Origin: Azospirillum brasilense
GTDB lineage: Bacteria; Pseudomonadota; Alphaproteobacteria; Azospirillales; Azospirillaceae
DNA length: 64,000 nucleotides
NCBI RefSeq assembly: GCF_001315015.1
Contig: NZ_CP012919.1
Location: 1 to 64,000, forward strand
Direction of reading: 5' to 3'
Shown: positions 1-8,705 of the stretch, in pieces
Layout: each line of letters opens with the position of its first letter
Position numbering within the stretch: the stretch's first letter is position 1
Made by a program: the position numbers and the translations under genes
Notes under the pieces: model-generated
Databases searched by the model: none
Told to the model about the DNA's origin: nothing
The model's input: the letters and a program-made list of their open reading frames with translations, nothing else

Positions 1-238
1 CGGGAGCTGGATGGAATGACGGCCGGAGGGACCGCCGTCACCCGGCGGCGTCCAGAAGCCCCGGGGAGAAGCGCCGGACTGTTTCCGTGACGCCCAGCTC
101 GGCGGCGATCCGCGACGCTCCGGCCAGCGTGGTCCATGGACCGATGTATCCGGACCGAGGTGCTCGGCATGGTGGCTTGCACCGCTCGAATGGGGTACGG
201 TCCCGCACGACCACACGACCCAGCCCGTGGAGATCCCG
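1..238. other. left-edge non-coding stretch
   Basis: No complete gene is seen. A plus-strand frame ends with a stop at 17-19 and could be the last codons of a gene lying to the left. On the minus strand a short frame ending near 38 reads plausibly as protein (YIGPWTTLAGASRIAAELG) but has no start or recognised family, so it may be a gene remnant or chance. Confidence 0.3.
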
Positions 239-985
239 ATGTCCGCGTCCGACGGGGAACGGCCGGAAACGCCGCCCCATGTGAAGACCCTGGAAAGCCT
301 GGCCCGCAAGGGGTGCTCGATCGGCGACCGATTTGCCCCGGGCTCGCCGGAAGGCCGCGAGGCCATCGCCTACTGGTTCGAGGTGATCCAGTATGCGGAC
401 CGGATGCTCAACCTCGCCTGCAACGACTATTACGACCTCCGGCATCCCAAGCATTACCTCTGGACCGGCCACGCCGCCTTCCTGGTGGAGAATATCCGGC
501 CGGGCGAGCGGGTCCTCGATATCGGATGCGGGGCCAGCTACTACCAGCAATGGATGGCGCAGACCGCGGCGGAGGTCGTCGCCGTCGACATCAACCCGGA
601 CCGGGTGGCCCAGTCGATCCGCAACAACACCATGCCCAACCTGCGCTTCCTGACCATGGACGCGACGCGCGAGCTGCCGGAGGGCCGGTTCGATGTCGTC
701 GTCTGCTCGCACGTGCTGGAGCATCTCGACGACCCGGTGCCGCTGCTCACCAATCTCGCCCGCCACATCCCGAAGATCGTGGTCAAGGTCCCGGCCGTGG
801 ACAGCACCTGGTACAAGCTGGTCCGGAAGGACATCGGCCTGTTCTGGATGGACGATCCCGACCACCGCCGGGAGTACACGCTGGATCTGCTGCGCGAGCA
901 TCTGGAGGCGGGCGGCTGGACGGTCGCCTCCCTGGTCCGCGGCTTCGATCTGCGTGCCATCGCCACCTCGCCGGCCGCGGGTTGA
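239..985 (+). CDS. class I SAM-dependent methyltransferase
   Basis: Protein of 248 residues with a Rossmann-type SAM-binding core. Motif I is VLDIGCGASYY near residues 92-102, the acidic end of strand 2 is AVDINPD, and the post-motif SHVLEHLDDP near residue 160 is typical of Methyltransf_11 enzymes. It probably methylates a sugar or glycan terminus in this polysaccharide locus, but the substrate cannot be read from sequence. The ATG at 239 is preferred because GGAG lies 6 bases upstream; an in-frame GTG at 227 overlaps that site and would add only four residues. It is followed after 24 bases by a broken glycosyltransferase gene. Confidence 0.85.
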   Translation: MSASDGERPETPPHVKTLESLARKGCSIGDRFAPGSPEGREAIAYWFEVIQYADRMLNLACNDYYDLRHPKHYLWTGHAAFLVENIRPGERVLDIGCGASYYQQWMAQTAAEVVAVDINPDRVAQSIRNNTMPNLRFLTMDATRELPEGRFDVVVCSHVLEHLDDPVPLLTNLARHIPKIVVKVPAVDSTWYKLVRKDIGLFWMDDPDHRREYTLDLLREHLEAGGWTVASLVRGFDLRAIATSPAAG

Positions 986-1009
986 GGCGGGGCGGGCCGC
1001 TCCCCCACC

Positions 1010-1282
1010 ATGGACCCTGGAATGGACAAGCTCAGGATCTTCATCGACTACCCCGTCAGCGAAACGGGTCAGTTCCTCGGGCTGGCGGTGCAGCAGCTCC
1101 TGCACGACCACCTGAAGACCCGGTCCGACGTGGAGGTCGTCCGGGACGACCAGGATTTCGACATCATCCTCGTGGCCAACGGCGACTCCCACTATGTGGG
1201 CCGCAACCCGCCGGGATCATGGGGGAGCGCTGCCTTGACCCGTTCAAGTCGCTGGTCTGAGCGCGCGGGCGGGTGGCTGTGA
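1010..1282 (+). pseudogene. truncated glycosyltransferase N-terminal fragment
   Basis: The frame encodes 90 residues beginning MDPGMDKLRIFIDYP, followed by strand-helix segments such as FDIILVANGDSHYV. This resembles the start of a GT4/CgeB-like glycosyltransferase whose remainder is missing. After about position 1205 the translation loses protein character, while a neighbouring frame continues for a few residues (GIMGERCLDPFKSLV) to a stop at 1260, so a deletion or frameshift near 1205 is likely. It overlaps the start of the next gene by about 10 bases. Assignment to a GT is an inference from fold-like pattern and context; the remnant could be unrelated. Confidence 0.45.
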
Positions 1283-2400
1283 GCGCCCGCCCCACGCTGC
1301 TCGCCGCCGCCGCCATCGAGGCCGGGTCGCTGTTCGCCCACGCCGTCAACACGGTCAAGATGGCCGAGGGCTTCGCCCGCAACGGGCTGAACGTGGTCTT
1401 CGTCTGCCTGGAGCCGGCCGGCGGCCCGGTGTCGCCGGAGCGGCTGAACGCGCTCTACGGCCTGAACGCGCCGCTGGACTGGGTGATGCTGCCAGCGAAT
1501 GCGGACGGCACCCCGCGCGGCGACGGCATGGGCTTCGCGGTCCCGGCGCTGGAGCTGGCGCGGGCCCGCGAAGCCCGTATCGTCTACGCCCGCAGCTACG
1601 TGCTGCCGGCGCTGACGGCGCGGGAGGGGATTCCCACGCTGGTCGAAGCCCACACCGACCCGTCCAACGCCCGGCCGGACTTCGCCGACCTGCTGGCCGC
1701 CACCCACCTGCCCGGCCTGCGCCGGCTGGTCACCATCGCGCCGGTCCTGGCGCGGGGGTACGCCGCCCGCGGGGCCGCCGCCGACCGCATCGTCGTGCTG
1801 CCCGACGCGGTGGACGAACGGTTGTTCGCCCGTCCGGCCGTACCGCCTCCCTCCCCGCTGGGGCCGGGGCCGAACGCGGTGTACGCCGGGCATCTCTACG
1901 ACTACAAGGGCATCCCCGCCATTCTCGAAGCGGTGGCCCTGCGCCCCGGCATCCGCTTCCACCTGGTCGGCGGCTGGCCGCAGGATGTGGAGCGCACCCG
2001 CGCGCGGGTGGAGGCGGCGGGGCTGACCAACATAACGCTGCACGGGCTGCGCGCCCACGCCGAGATCCCGCCCTTCCTGTGGGGCGCCGACGTGGCGCTG
2101 CTGCCGCCCTCGGCCACCCACCCCAGCGCCGCCTGGACCAGCCCGATGAAGCTCGGCGAGTACATGATGGCGCGGGTGCCGGTGGTGGCAACCGGCATTC
2201 CGGCGCTGAGGCACTGGCTGAGCGGGCGGGAGGCGGTGTTCTGCGAACCCGACGACGGCGCCGCCCTGGCCCGCGCCATCGACGAGGCCATCGCGCCGGG
2301 CGCGGCGCGCGACGGGCGGGTAGCGGCCGCGCACCGCCTGGCGGAGCGGTGGACCTTCACGAGGCGGGCGGCCATGCTTTTGGATGCCTGCGCGGCCTGA
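1273..2400 (+). CDS. glycosyltransferase family 4
   Basis: Protein of 375 residues with the two-domain GT-B layout. The N-terminal half contains a conserved acceptor-side region (SLFAHAVNTVKMAEGFARNG). The C-terminal half carries YAGHLYDYKGIPAILEA and the nucleotide-sugar binding stretch around GEYMMARVPVVATGIPALRH. It would transfer a sugar from a nucleotide donor to a growing glycan on the cytoplasmic face. GTG start codons are available at 1273 and 1279 with only weak G-rich upstream sequence, so the exact start is open. The stop is followed by a GC hairpin and then by the convergent FkbM gene. Confidence 0.85.
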   Translation: MAVSARPTLLAAAAIEAGSLFAHAVNTVKMAEGFARNGLNVVFVCLEPAGGPVSPERLNALYGLNAPLDWVMLPANADGTPRGDGMGFAVPALELARAREARIVYARSYVLPALTAREGIPTLVEAHTDPSNARPDFADLLAATHLPGLRRLVTIAPVLARGYAARGAAADRIVVLPDAVDERLFARPAVPPPSPLGPGPNAVYAGHLYDYKGIPAILEAVALRPGIRFHLVGGWPQDVERTRARVEAAGLTNITLHGLRAHAEIPPFLWGADVALLPPSATHPSAAWTSPMKLGEYMMARVPVVATGIPALRHWLSGREAVFCEPDDGAALARAIDEAIAPGAARDGRVAAAHRLAERWTFTRRAAMLLDACAA

Positions 2401-2403
2401 CGC

Positions 2404-2424
2404 CCCCCGTCCGTCGAGCGGGGG
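2404..2424. terminator. GC hairpin between convergent genes
   Basis: CCCCCG at 2404-2409 pairs with CGGGGG at 2419-2424 around a 9-base loop, directly between the stops of two convergent genes. There is no U-tract, so it is at best a weak or Rho-assisted bidirectional terminator. Confidence 0.35.
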
Positions 2425-2432
2425 CCCCGCCG

Positions 2433-3056
2433 TCACATCCAGTCGAGGTTGATATTCTCCAGACCGGCGTCGCGGATGCGCTTCCGCAGCCTCTCCGTCT
2501 CCGGGCGGAGCTCGGGGATCTTCGCGTCGTGCAGCTCGACGAAGGCGTGCCGGATCCGGTCCTGGAGGCCGAGATCAAGGAGCCGGTGCAAGATCGCCAC
2601 CTCCGCCCCCTCCACGTCCATCTTCAGCAGCGTCACCGGGCGGTCGAGCGCACGGACGAAGGCCGCGAAGTCCACCGCCTCCACCGTCACTCGGTCCTCC
2701 CGGCTGACGTTCCCCTTGAACGGCAACAGCGAGGAACCGGTCGACCAAGTCAGCGGGTCCTGCCGGGCGTTGACGTGGAAATGCAGGGACGCCGGGCCGT
2801 CGTCGAGGGCAACGGCGGCCTGCCGCAGCGTGACGTTCGGGAATGGCGTCAGCCGCCGGGCCAGCTCACCGGACGCGTGCGGGTTCGGTTCGAAGGCGAA
2901 GACGCGCGCCCCGCGGCGTGCCATGGGGAGCGTGAACAGCCCGACATTGGCCCCGCAGTCCACGGCGATGTCGCCGGGCTCCAGAGCGGCCACCCGCTCT
3001 AGGAAGGCATGCTCCACCGCGTGCTGCGCGGCGGCGATGCTCCTGTCCCCGGTCAT
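2433..3056 (-). CDS. FkbM-family methyltransferase
   Basis: Protein of 207 residues. It has the FkbM pattern DCGANVGLFTLPMARRG, FAFEPNP in strand 2 and LLKMDVEGAEVAIL in the central sheet. FkbM enzymes are SAM-dependent O-methyltransferases, often found in capsule and LPS loci, and probably methylate a glycan here. I chose the ATG at 3056 because AAGGG lies 8 bases upstream. The frame can be extended to 3179, but that stretch is better explained by a fragment of another protein read in a different frame (3071-3190). It ends 33 bases from the convergent GT4 gene. Confidence 0.82.
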   Translation of the reverse strand: MTGDRSIAAAQHAVEHAFLERVAALEPGDIAVDCGANVGLFTLPMARRGARVFAFEPNPHASGELARRLTPFPNVTLRQAAVALDDGPASLHFHVNARQDPLTWSTGSSLLPFKGNVSREDRVTVEAVDFAAFVRALDRPVTLLKMDVEGAEVAILHRLLDLGLQDRIRHAFVELHDAKIPELRPETERLRKRIRDAGLENINLDWM

Positions 3057-3070
3057 GCAGTGGACCCTTT

Positions 3071-3190
3071 CATGCCAGCACGGGGATCGGCGCGTCCAGC
3101 AGCACCCCGGTGCGGCGGCGGACGCGTTCGGCCTCGGTGATCGAAGCAGCGTTGGGCACGGCACCGAATCCTTCTGCATCAGTGCGGAGC
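3071..3190 (-). pseudogene. C-terminal remnant of an unrecognised gene
   Basis: On the minus strand, one frame reads DAEGFGAVPNAASITEAERV and then GVLLDAPIPVLA to a stop about 12 bases before the FkbM start. It has the composition of real protein but no start or family I recognise. It is probably the tail of a gene that once preceded fkbM in the same operon and lost its 5' part, perhaps when the repeat at 3298-3507 arrived. Low confidence. Confidence 0.3.
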
Positions 3191-3279
3191 GGGCCCGTCC
3201 GGTCGGTTCGTCATCGCCGGGCGGGGCGCACCGTCCGGCTATCTATTGTGAAAGTTTTCGGGGACGCAAGGCATTTGGC

Positions 3280-3390
3280 CGCAGGGCAATCGTTTGAAGA
3301 GCTTCGGCAGTTCGTCGGCCGATGACGTGGGCCTCGCTGGCTGATTCCGTGAAATCCGATCTCGATCCGTGAAATCCGTGTCGATCATTT
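3280..3390. repeat. dispersed repeat, part 1, left copy
   Basis: This stretch (agagcttcggcagttcgtcg, then ccgatgacgtgggcctcgct) recurs in the same orientation at about 8560-8705, with 70-80 percent identity judged by eye. The left copy lacks an internal segment of about 35 bases containing one arm of the 13 bp inverted repeat seen in the right copy. It sits between the FkbM remnant and the next GT4 gene and encodes nothing recognisable. Confidence 0.6.
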
Positions 3391-3507
3391 CCATGCTGCG
3401 CATCGCCAATTCCTTCGACGCTCCAATCCCGGCTGTCCGCATGGCCGGTGCCGAGGATCGGTGTGCAACCATCCAACCGTCAAGAGCGGCTTTCTTTGAA
3501 TGACCCT
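3391..3507. repeat. dispersed repeat, part 2, left copy (inverted partner at 8763-8872)
   Basis: About 105 bases here match the reverse complement of 8763-8872 almost exactly, including gctccaatcccggctgtccg and aagagcggctttctttgaat. The main difference is about 12 extra bases in this copy near 3462-3473. The two copies point in opposite directions and enclose 5.2 kb carrying two glycosyltransferases, a methyltransferase and a TPR protein. The intergenic stretch 3057-3605 holds this repeat, part 1 and the gene remnant, and I see no other feature in it. Confidence 0.8.
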
Positions 3508-3605
3508 GCCCCGCATCATGGAGGCGATGGACCTTTGCCCGACGGGCTGGCACAATGCCGCGCGTGCCCCCCGCAGCGTGCAGCGCCCGTTCCTCCGGGC
3601 GTGCC

Positions 3606-4862
3606 ATGGACCTGGCCGCAGCGGCCGCAATCGAGACACGGACACTCTCCCGTATGGTGCCTTCCGGACTTCCACCCCAGCCGCCGGTCCCGGCCCCTCC
3701 CTCCCTCGCCGATCTTCACCTCGTCCTGTTCATGACCGACGGCATCTCGCTGCGGATCTGGGAGGAGGCGGGGATGTTCGAGCGCGAAGTGGCCCTGTAC
3801 CGGCGGCTGCGGCCCTATCTGCGCGCCCTGACCATCGTCACCTACGGCGACCGCTGGGACGCCGCCTGCCGGTCGCGCCTGCCGGGCATCCGCATCGTCT
3901 GCGACCGCGGCCTCGGGCCGGCGCGCTACCGGGACTGGATCGCCCGGCGGCTGCCCCGCCTCTGGCGGGGTCCGACGCTGGTGAAGACCAACCAGACCGC
4001 CGGCGCGGACACCGCGTTCGCGGCCGCGCGGACGGCCGGGGCCTGGTTCATGGCGCGCTGCGGCTACATGCTCTCGGAAGCCTGCGTCCACCTGCACGGC
4101 CCGGACAGCCCGCAGACCCAGTCGGCGCGGGCGCTGGAGGCCGCGGTCTTCCCCGCGGCCGACCGCTGCGTCGTCACCGCCGACGCTATGCGCGGCAGCG
4201 TCCTGGCGACCGGCGCCGACGCGGGCGCCGTCACGGTCATCCCCAACTACGTGGACACCGACCGTTTCGCCCCCGATCCCGGCGCCCGGCGGGAGCCTGG
4301 GCCGTTCCGGGTGGCCTTCATCGGCCGGCTGGTCCCGCAGAAGAACCCGCTGCTGCTGATCGAGGGGCTGCGCGGCCTGGACGTGGCGCTCGACGTGGTG
4401 GGACAGGGGGAACTGCTGCCTGCCATGCGCGCCGCCGCCCAGGGCATGGACGTGACCTTCCACGGCATCCTGCCGCACCTGGCGTTGCCCGCCCTGCTGC
4501 GGCGGGCGGATTGCTTCCTGCTGCCCTCCGGCTACGAGGGGCATCCCAAGGCACTGCTGGAGGCCATGGCCTGCGGCCTGCCGGTGATCGGCGCCAACCG
4601 GCCGGGCATCTGCGAGGTGGTCCGGCACGGCCGGACCGGCCTGCTGGTGGAACCGGAGGCGGACGCCATCCGCGACGCGGTGCGGACACTGGCCGGTGAC
4701 TGCGGCCTGCGGGCGGCGCTGGGCCGGGCGGCGCGGGAGGAAGTGCTGGCGACGCTGTCGCTGGAGCGGACGGTCCACAACGAGCTGGCCCTGTACCGGG
4801 ACATCCTGGCGCGCCCGCCGAAGGCGGCCGGGGCCGGCGGGGAGGCGCCATGTCCGCGGTGA
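3606..4862 (+). CDS. glycosyltransferase family 4
   Basis: Protein of 418 residues from this start, a GT-B retaining transferase. The C-terminal domain has FIGRLVPQKNPLLLIEGL, then FHGILPH and the EX7E-type donor site GHPKALLEAMACGLPVIG. NQT/AGAWFMARCGYML in the N-terminal domain lies where acceptor contacts are expected. Upstream ATGs at 3555 and downstream at 3654 are equally possible; none has a convincing ribosome site and the Pro/Ala-rich first 50 residues are not conserved-looking. It is the first gene of the block bounded by inverted repeats, and its end overlaps the short frame at 4850. Confidence 0.85.
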   Translation: MDLAAAAAIETRTLSRMVPSGLPPQPPVPAPPSLADLHLVLFMTDGISLRIWEEAGMFEREVALYRRLRPYLRALTIVTYGDRWDAACRSRLPGIRIVCDRGLGPARYRDWIARRLPRLWRGPTLVKTNQTAGADTAFAAARTAGAWFMARCGYMLSEACVHLHGPDSPQTQSARALEAAVFPAADRCVVTADAMRGSVLATGADAGAVTVIPNYVDTDRFAPDPGARREPGPFRVAFIGRLVPQKNPLLLIEGLRGLDVALDVVGQGELLPAMRAAAQGMDVTFHGILPHLALPALLRRADCFLLPSGYEGHPKALLEAMACGLPVIGANRPGICEVVRHGRTGLLVEPEADAIRDAVRTLAGDCGLRAALGRAAREEVLATLSLERTVHNELALYRDILARPPKAAGAGGEAPCPR

Positions 4863-4969
4863 ACGGCGACCTGCCGCTGGATCGGGCCGGCCGGCGCGCC
4901 TACCTGGCCTTCATCCGCGCGCAGATCGCGGAGGGCCGTGGCGAGCCGCCGCCCCGCCGATGCGGCTGA
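4850..4969 (+). other. 39-codon open frame bridging GT4 and methyltransferase
   Basis: An ATG frame of 39 codons (MSAVNGDLPLDRAGRRAYLA at its start) overlaps the GT4 end by 13 bases and the methyltransferase start by 10. Its composition looks like the N-terminus of a protein (helical, charged). It may be the displaced N-terminus of the following methyltransferase after a frameshift near 4960, or a small leader giving translational coupling. No family recognised. Confidence 0.35.
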
Positions 4970-5760
4970 CGGCGGAGGAGGAGGCCCCGCTCCGGCGCGG
5001 CGCCTCGCCCCTGCGCACCTACAACGACGCGTCCCTGTCCAGGCTGCTGGACGGGCTGCCCGGCATGCCCCAGTCGATCCTCGACGTCGGCTGCGGGCGC
5101 GGCCATTACGTGGAGTTCTTCCGCCGGCACGGCTTGTCCGGGCGCTATCTCGGGATCGACGTCGTGCCCGGCGCGGACTGGGAGCGGTACGCGGCCACCC
5201 CCTCCCCGCTGGAGGCGTCCTACCGCTGCGGCCCGATCGAGACCGTACCCCTGCCCGAAGGCGCCTTCGACCTCGTGCTGTCCTCCTCCGCCCTGGAGCA
5301 TGTCGAGGACGACCGCCAAGCGGTGCGGCGCATCTTCGCGGCCACCCGGCCGGGAGGGCTCAGGCTGCATCTGGTGCCGGGGCTGCGGTCGCACCTGCTG
5401 TTCGGGTATCACGGCTACCGGCGCTACGGCGCCGGCGGTCTCACGGCGCTGTTCCGGGACGCCGGCTTCGAGATCCTGGCCTTGCACCGGCAGGGCGGCG
5501 GCGTCTCATTCCTGCTGCACATGCTCGCGATCGGCATCCTGGAAAGCGGCCGGACACGGGGGGTGCTGCACGACCGGCTGCGCGACGGCGGGCCCGACGA
5601 CCGGTTGCGGGGGCTGGCCTGCCGGCCATGGCTGACCGGGCTGCGCCGCCCCGGCCCGCTCCTGGCCATCTACGCGGCGCTAGCCAGGGCAGCCGTCCGC
5701 CTCGACCCGCTGGTTCCCGGTCCGACCAGCGGCTATGCCATCCTGGTCCGCCGACCCTGA
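4960..5760 (+). CDS. class I SAM-dependent methyltransferase
   Basis: Protein of 266 residues. The SAM site reads ILDVGCGRGHYVEFF near residue 39, followed by YLGIDVVPG and the SSSALEHVEDD segment of Methyltransf_11 proteins. A further stretch, FGYHGYRRYGAGGL, resembles sugar or lipid-linked methyltransferases. It is likely translated by coupling with the frame ahead of it (start overlaps). Its 3' end overlaps the convergent GT2 gene by 81 bases, which is unusual and suggests that one of the two C-termini has been extended. The frame stays open upstream to 4696 but that part is antisense-like shadow of GT4. Confidence 0.8.
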   Translation: MRLTAEEEAPLRRGASPLRTYNDASLSRLLDGLPGMPQSILDVGCGRGHYVEFFRRHGLSGRYLGIDVVPGADWERYAATPSPLEASYRCGPIETVPLPEGAFDLVLSSSALEHVEDDRQAVRRIFAATRPGGLRLHLVPGLRSHLLFGYHGYRRYGAGGLTALFRDAGFEILALHRQGGGVSFLLHMLAIGILESGRTRGVLHDRLRDGGPDDRLRGLACRPWLTGLRRPGPLLAIYAALARAAVRLDPLVPGPTSGYAILVRRP

Positions 5761-7221
5761 GCCGCCCGGCGGGGGCGGCACGCGGTAGAGGCGCAGGTCC
5801 CCCTCCACATCGGCGACGAAGAGACCTTGGCCGGCAAGCCCGCCGAGCCCCTCCAGGATCTCCCGCCAGGCGCCGGAGGCGATAACCACCGCCCGTCCGG
5901 TAGCGGGCCGCGCCAGAAAGTCGGCGCGGCTGAGCAGCGGCAGCCCCTCGAACCCGCCCCGGCGGACGCTGTCCACGAAGCCAGCCACGCGGCACCCGCG
6001 CAGCCGGCGCAAGACGCGTAGCACCGCCCGTCCGCCTTCTCCCGCCCCGTAGATCCAGACTCCGGCGAATCCCGACAGTTCCGTCCACGGAACCACTCCG
6101 GCGCCGGGGACGGCGTGACCGGTGCACGCGAAGTCGAAGTCCGGCGGCCGGGCGGCCCAGCGCCGGGCCGCGCGGGACCGCCCGAGCGCCAGGCAGGCCG
6201 CGACCTCCGGCGCGTCGAAACGGGCCGCGAGCGCCAGCAGGCGGCGCCCGTCCCAGCCGCCGGCCAGCCGCCACCCCAGGGCGGCGACGGCCGTCCACAG
6301 CACCCGCCGCGCCACGGCCGCCAGCGTTTCCCGCAGGCCGGCGACGTTCCGGGAATCGCGCGCCGCCAGCCCGTCCAGCAGGCGCAGCGTGGCCAGGGTC
6401 AGGGCCAGGGTATCGGAGGGATCGCAGGCCGGAGCGCCCGTCTGGAGGCGCCAGACGGGCGCCGCGACCCGTTCCGGATCGAGGTCGCCGACGCCGCAGG
6501 ACAGCCACTCCACCCGCCGGATCGCACCGGCCACGGCCTCCTGCTCCACCTTCCGGGTGGCGGATATCCCCTGGTCGTTGATCCGGTAGCGCAGCAGCGG
6601 CACGGGAAGGTTGGCCCCCTGGCCGCGCCGCAGCAGGCGCATCCACAGGTCGTAGTCCTGAGCGCACGCCAGCCGCTCGTCGTAGCCGCCGGCGGCGTGG
6701 AAATCGGCGGCGCGGAACAGCGTGGCGGGGTGGCAGAAGGGGTTGGCAAAGAGCGCTGTCCAGCGGATCGCGGCGTCCTCCTCCGGCAGCCGGATGGTGC
6801 GCAGCGGGGCGCCCCCGGTATCCACCGCGACATAGTTGCTGCCGACGACCGTCAGGCCGGGCTGTGCGGACAGCCGCTCATATTGCGCCGCCAAGCGGTC
6901 GGGATGACTGATGTCGTCGGCGTCCATGCGCGCGATCACCGGGGCCCGCGCCAGCCCGGCCGCCCGGTTCAACGAGACGGTCAGGCCGAGGTTGCGGTCG
7001 TTGACCACCAGGCGCACGCGGCGGTCACGCTCGGCCAGGGCGCGCAGCCGCTCCGCGTGAGGCGAGCCGTCATCGACCAGGAGCAGCTCGAAGTCGCCCA
7101 GAGTCTGGCCCAGCAGGCTGTCGACCGCCGCGTCCAGGAACCGCACGTCCCGGTGGACGCTCATGAGAACGCTGACGAGAGGGTGTGCAGGGGGGCCGGC
7201 GGCCCGTGCGGCGGCGGGCAT
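5680..7221 (-). CDS. GT2 glycosyltransferase with C-terminal Rossmann-like domain
   Basis: Protein of 513 residues. The N-terminal GT-A domain has VSVLMSVHRDVRFLDAAVDS, LLLVDDGS and the metal-binding ARMDADDISHPDRL, then CAQDYDLWMRLL as in GT2 enzymes acting on polysaccharides. Near residues 395-470 a second domain starts WIYGAGEGGRAVLRVLR and continues through VAGFVDS, resembling the PglD-type nucleotide-binding fold of acyltransferase partners, without the following hexapeptide repeats. The start at 7221 shares one base with the stop of the TPR gene upstream (TGATG), so the two are translationally coupled. The frame is open far upstream to 8721, but that part is shadow of the TPR gene. Confidence 0.83.
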   Translation of the reverse strand: MPAAARAAGPPAHPLVSVLMSVHRDVRFLDAAVDSLLGQTLGDFELLLVDDGSPHAERLRALAERDRRVRLVVNDRNLGLTVSLNRAAGLARAPVIARMDADDISHPDRLAAQYERLSAQPGLTVVGSNYVAVDTGGAPLRTIRLPEEDAAIRWTALFANPFCHPATLFRAADFHAAGGYDERLACAQDYDLWMRLLRRGQGANLPVPLLRYRINDQGISATRKVEQEAVAGAIRRVEWLSCGVGDLDPERVAAPVWRLQTGAPACDPSDTLALTLATLRLLDGLAARDSRNVAGLRETLAAVARRVLWTAVAALGWRLAGGWDGRRLLALAARFDAPEVAACLALGRSRAARRWAARPPDFDFACTGHAVPGAGVVPWTELSGFAGVWIYGAGEGGRAVLRVLRRLRGCRVAGFVDSVRRGGFEGLPLLSRADFLARPATGRAVVIASGAWREILEGLGGLAGQGLFVADVEGDLRLYRVPPPPGGSGSADQDGIAAGRTGNQRVEADGCPG

Positions 7222-8438
7222 CAGGCGGGTCGGGCGGGCCCGGGCAGCGCCCCCTCCGGAACGCCGAGGAAGCGCATCGTCTCCTCCCCCACCCAGCGAC
7301 GCACGGCTGCCAGGAACGGCACCATCGCCCCGCGGTGGTGAGCCGTGGCGCGCCGCCGGACCTCCTCCGCCTCGGCGATCCTGCCGAGCATGTGCAGGCC
7401 GATGGCGGCGTCCAGCAGGCCATGGAGCATCTGGGGATCGACGACGAGGGCTTGGCGCAGCAGGGGCTCGGCCCGCTCCGCCTCGCCGAGGGCGATCAGG
7501 GCCAGCCCCTGGAGTGCCAGGATCGAACCGCGCCCGCCATGCGGGCTGGCGGCGCCCCGCTCCAGGGCGTCCGCCGGCCGGCCCCGCACGAGGTCGAACA
7601 GGCAGCGGTGGAAGACCACCGGCAGCGCGTCGGGTTGCCGCTCTGCGACGGAGTCCAGCGTGGCGGCGACGGCGTCCGGGCGCCCGCGCACGATGTCCGT
7701 CAGAACGAGGGAGAACGCCGCCGCGCTGTCCACCGGGTCCAGGGCGCAGGCCCGGGCGAGGAAGCCGGCCGCATCGTCCAGGGCGAAGCGGATCTGGCAG
7801 GCGATGGCGGCCTCGCGCAGGCGGACCGGGTTCTCCTCGTGGAAAAGGCCGAACCGCAGCAGTGGCTCCGCCAGATCGTGGCGCGACCGGCCCGCCCACT
7901 CCATTCCCAGGAACCCCGCCTCCGCGCCGAGCGACGCCATCTCCCGCCCGGGCGAGGCAGCGCCGGCTGGGAGCGCGGCGGGCGTCTCCTCCAGCATGCC
8001 GGCGAACCACACGAGCATCTCGGCCGGGGGATGGCCCGGCTTCAGCACCAGCGCCCGGCGGCCGCGCTCGCGCATGGCGTCCGGGCGCCGGTCCCGCAGG
8101 TCCAAGAGCCCGAGGCGGACGCAGCCGGTCGCCTCGAGGTCCATGTCGAGGGCAGCGGCAGCCCGGCGCGCCTCGGCCGCGGCGGCGTCCTGGTCCATGG
8201 CCTCCAGCGTCTCGACCAGCCCGGCATGGGCCTCGGCCGACTCCGGCATGATTGCGATGGCCCGGCGGAACGCCTCCACCGCTGCGGCCTGTGAGCCCTC
8301 CCGGCACAAGGCCACCGCCATTTCGAGCTGGTAATTGGCGAAGGTGTCGCGGCGGATGCTCTGCCGCCAGGCTTCCACCTGCTCCGGCATGGGCGGCGCG
8401 ACGGAAGCCGGCCGATGAAGGGCGTCGCCTGAACTCAC
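7221..8438 (-). CDS. TPR-repeat protein
   Basis: Protein of 405 residues made almost entirely of helix pairs with TPR spacing, for example FANYQLEMAVALCREGSQAA, AVEAFRRAIAIMPESAEAHA and EPLLRQALVVDPQMLHGLLD. TPR proteins scaffold protein-protein contacts. Coupled by a one-base overlap to the GT2 behind it, it may bind that enzyme or act in chain-length or acceptor recognition; this is inference. No signal peptide or membrane segment is visible. The GTG/ATG choice near 8438 has no strong ribosome site. It is the last gene of the repeat-bounded block. Confidence 0.75.
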   Translation of the reverse strand: MSSGDALHRPASVAPPMPEQVEAWRQSIRRDTFANYQLEMAVALCREGSQAAAVEAFRRAIAIMPESAEAHAGLVETLEAMDQDAAAAEARRAAAALDMDLEATGCVRLGLLDLRDRRPDAMRERGRRALVLKPGHPPAEMLVWFAGMLEETPAALPAGAASPGREMASLGAEAGFLGMEWAGRSRHDLAEPLLRFGLFHEENPVRLREAAIACQIRFALDDAAGFLARACALDPVDSAAAFSLVLTDIVRGRPDAVAATLDSVAERQPDALPVVFHRCLFDLVRGRPADALERGAASPHGGRGSILALQGLALIALGEAERAEPLLRQALVVDPQMLHGLLDAAIGLHMLGRIAEAEEVRRRATAHHRGAMVPFLAAVRRWVGEETMRFLGVPEGALPGPARPA

Positions 8439-8559
8439 TCGAACCTCTTGCGCAAACGGGCCGCGAGCCGGCGTTCCGGAGCGGGTCGGCCACGGACGCG
8501 CACTCTATCCGAATCCCCGGCCCCCCTCCAAGGGGTTCCCAGGGTAATCGGGTGAAGGA

Positions 8560-8705
8560 ACAGGGCAAGGGCTTGATGAGCTTCAGCGCTTCGTCGGGGC
8601 AAGAATCGACACGGATTTTGCGGATCTGTGCCGGTCGCCGGCCGATGACGCGGGCTTCGCTGGCGGGCTTCCGTAAAATCCGGCACCAATCCGTGTCGAT
8701 CGTCT
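8560..8705. repeat. dispersed repeat, part 1, right copy with 13 bp inverted ends
   Basis: Same sequence family and same orientation as 3280-3390. This longer copy contains a perfect 13 bp inverted repeat, ATCGACACGGATT at 8605-8617 and AATCCGTGTCGAT at 8688-8700, separated by 70 bases, giving a 96 bp hairpin-capable unit. It resembles a REP/MITE-type element. No coding capacity recognised. Confidence 0.65.

Noticed and set aside
2433..3179. Longer start for the FkbM methyltransferase at 3179
   Set aside because: The extension is better read in another frame as the tail of a separate gene, and a ribosome site precedes the ATG at 3056.
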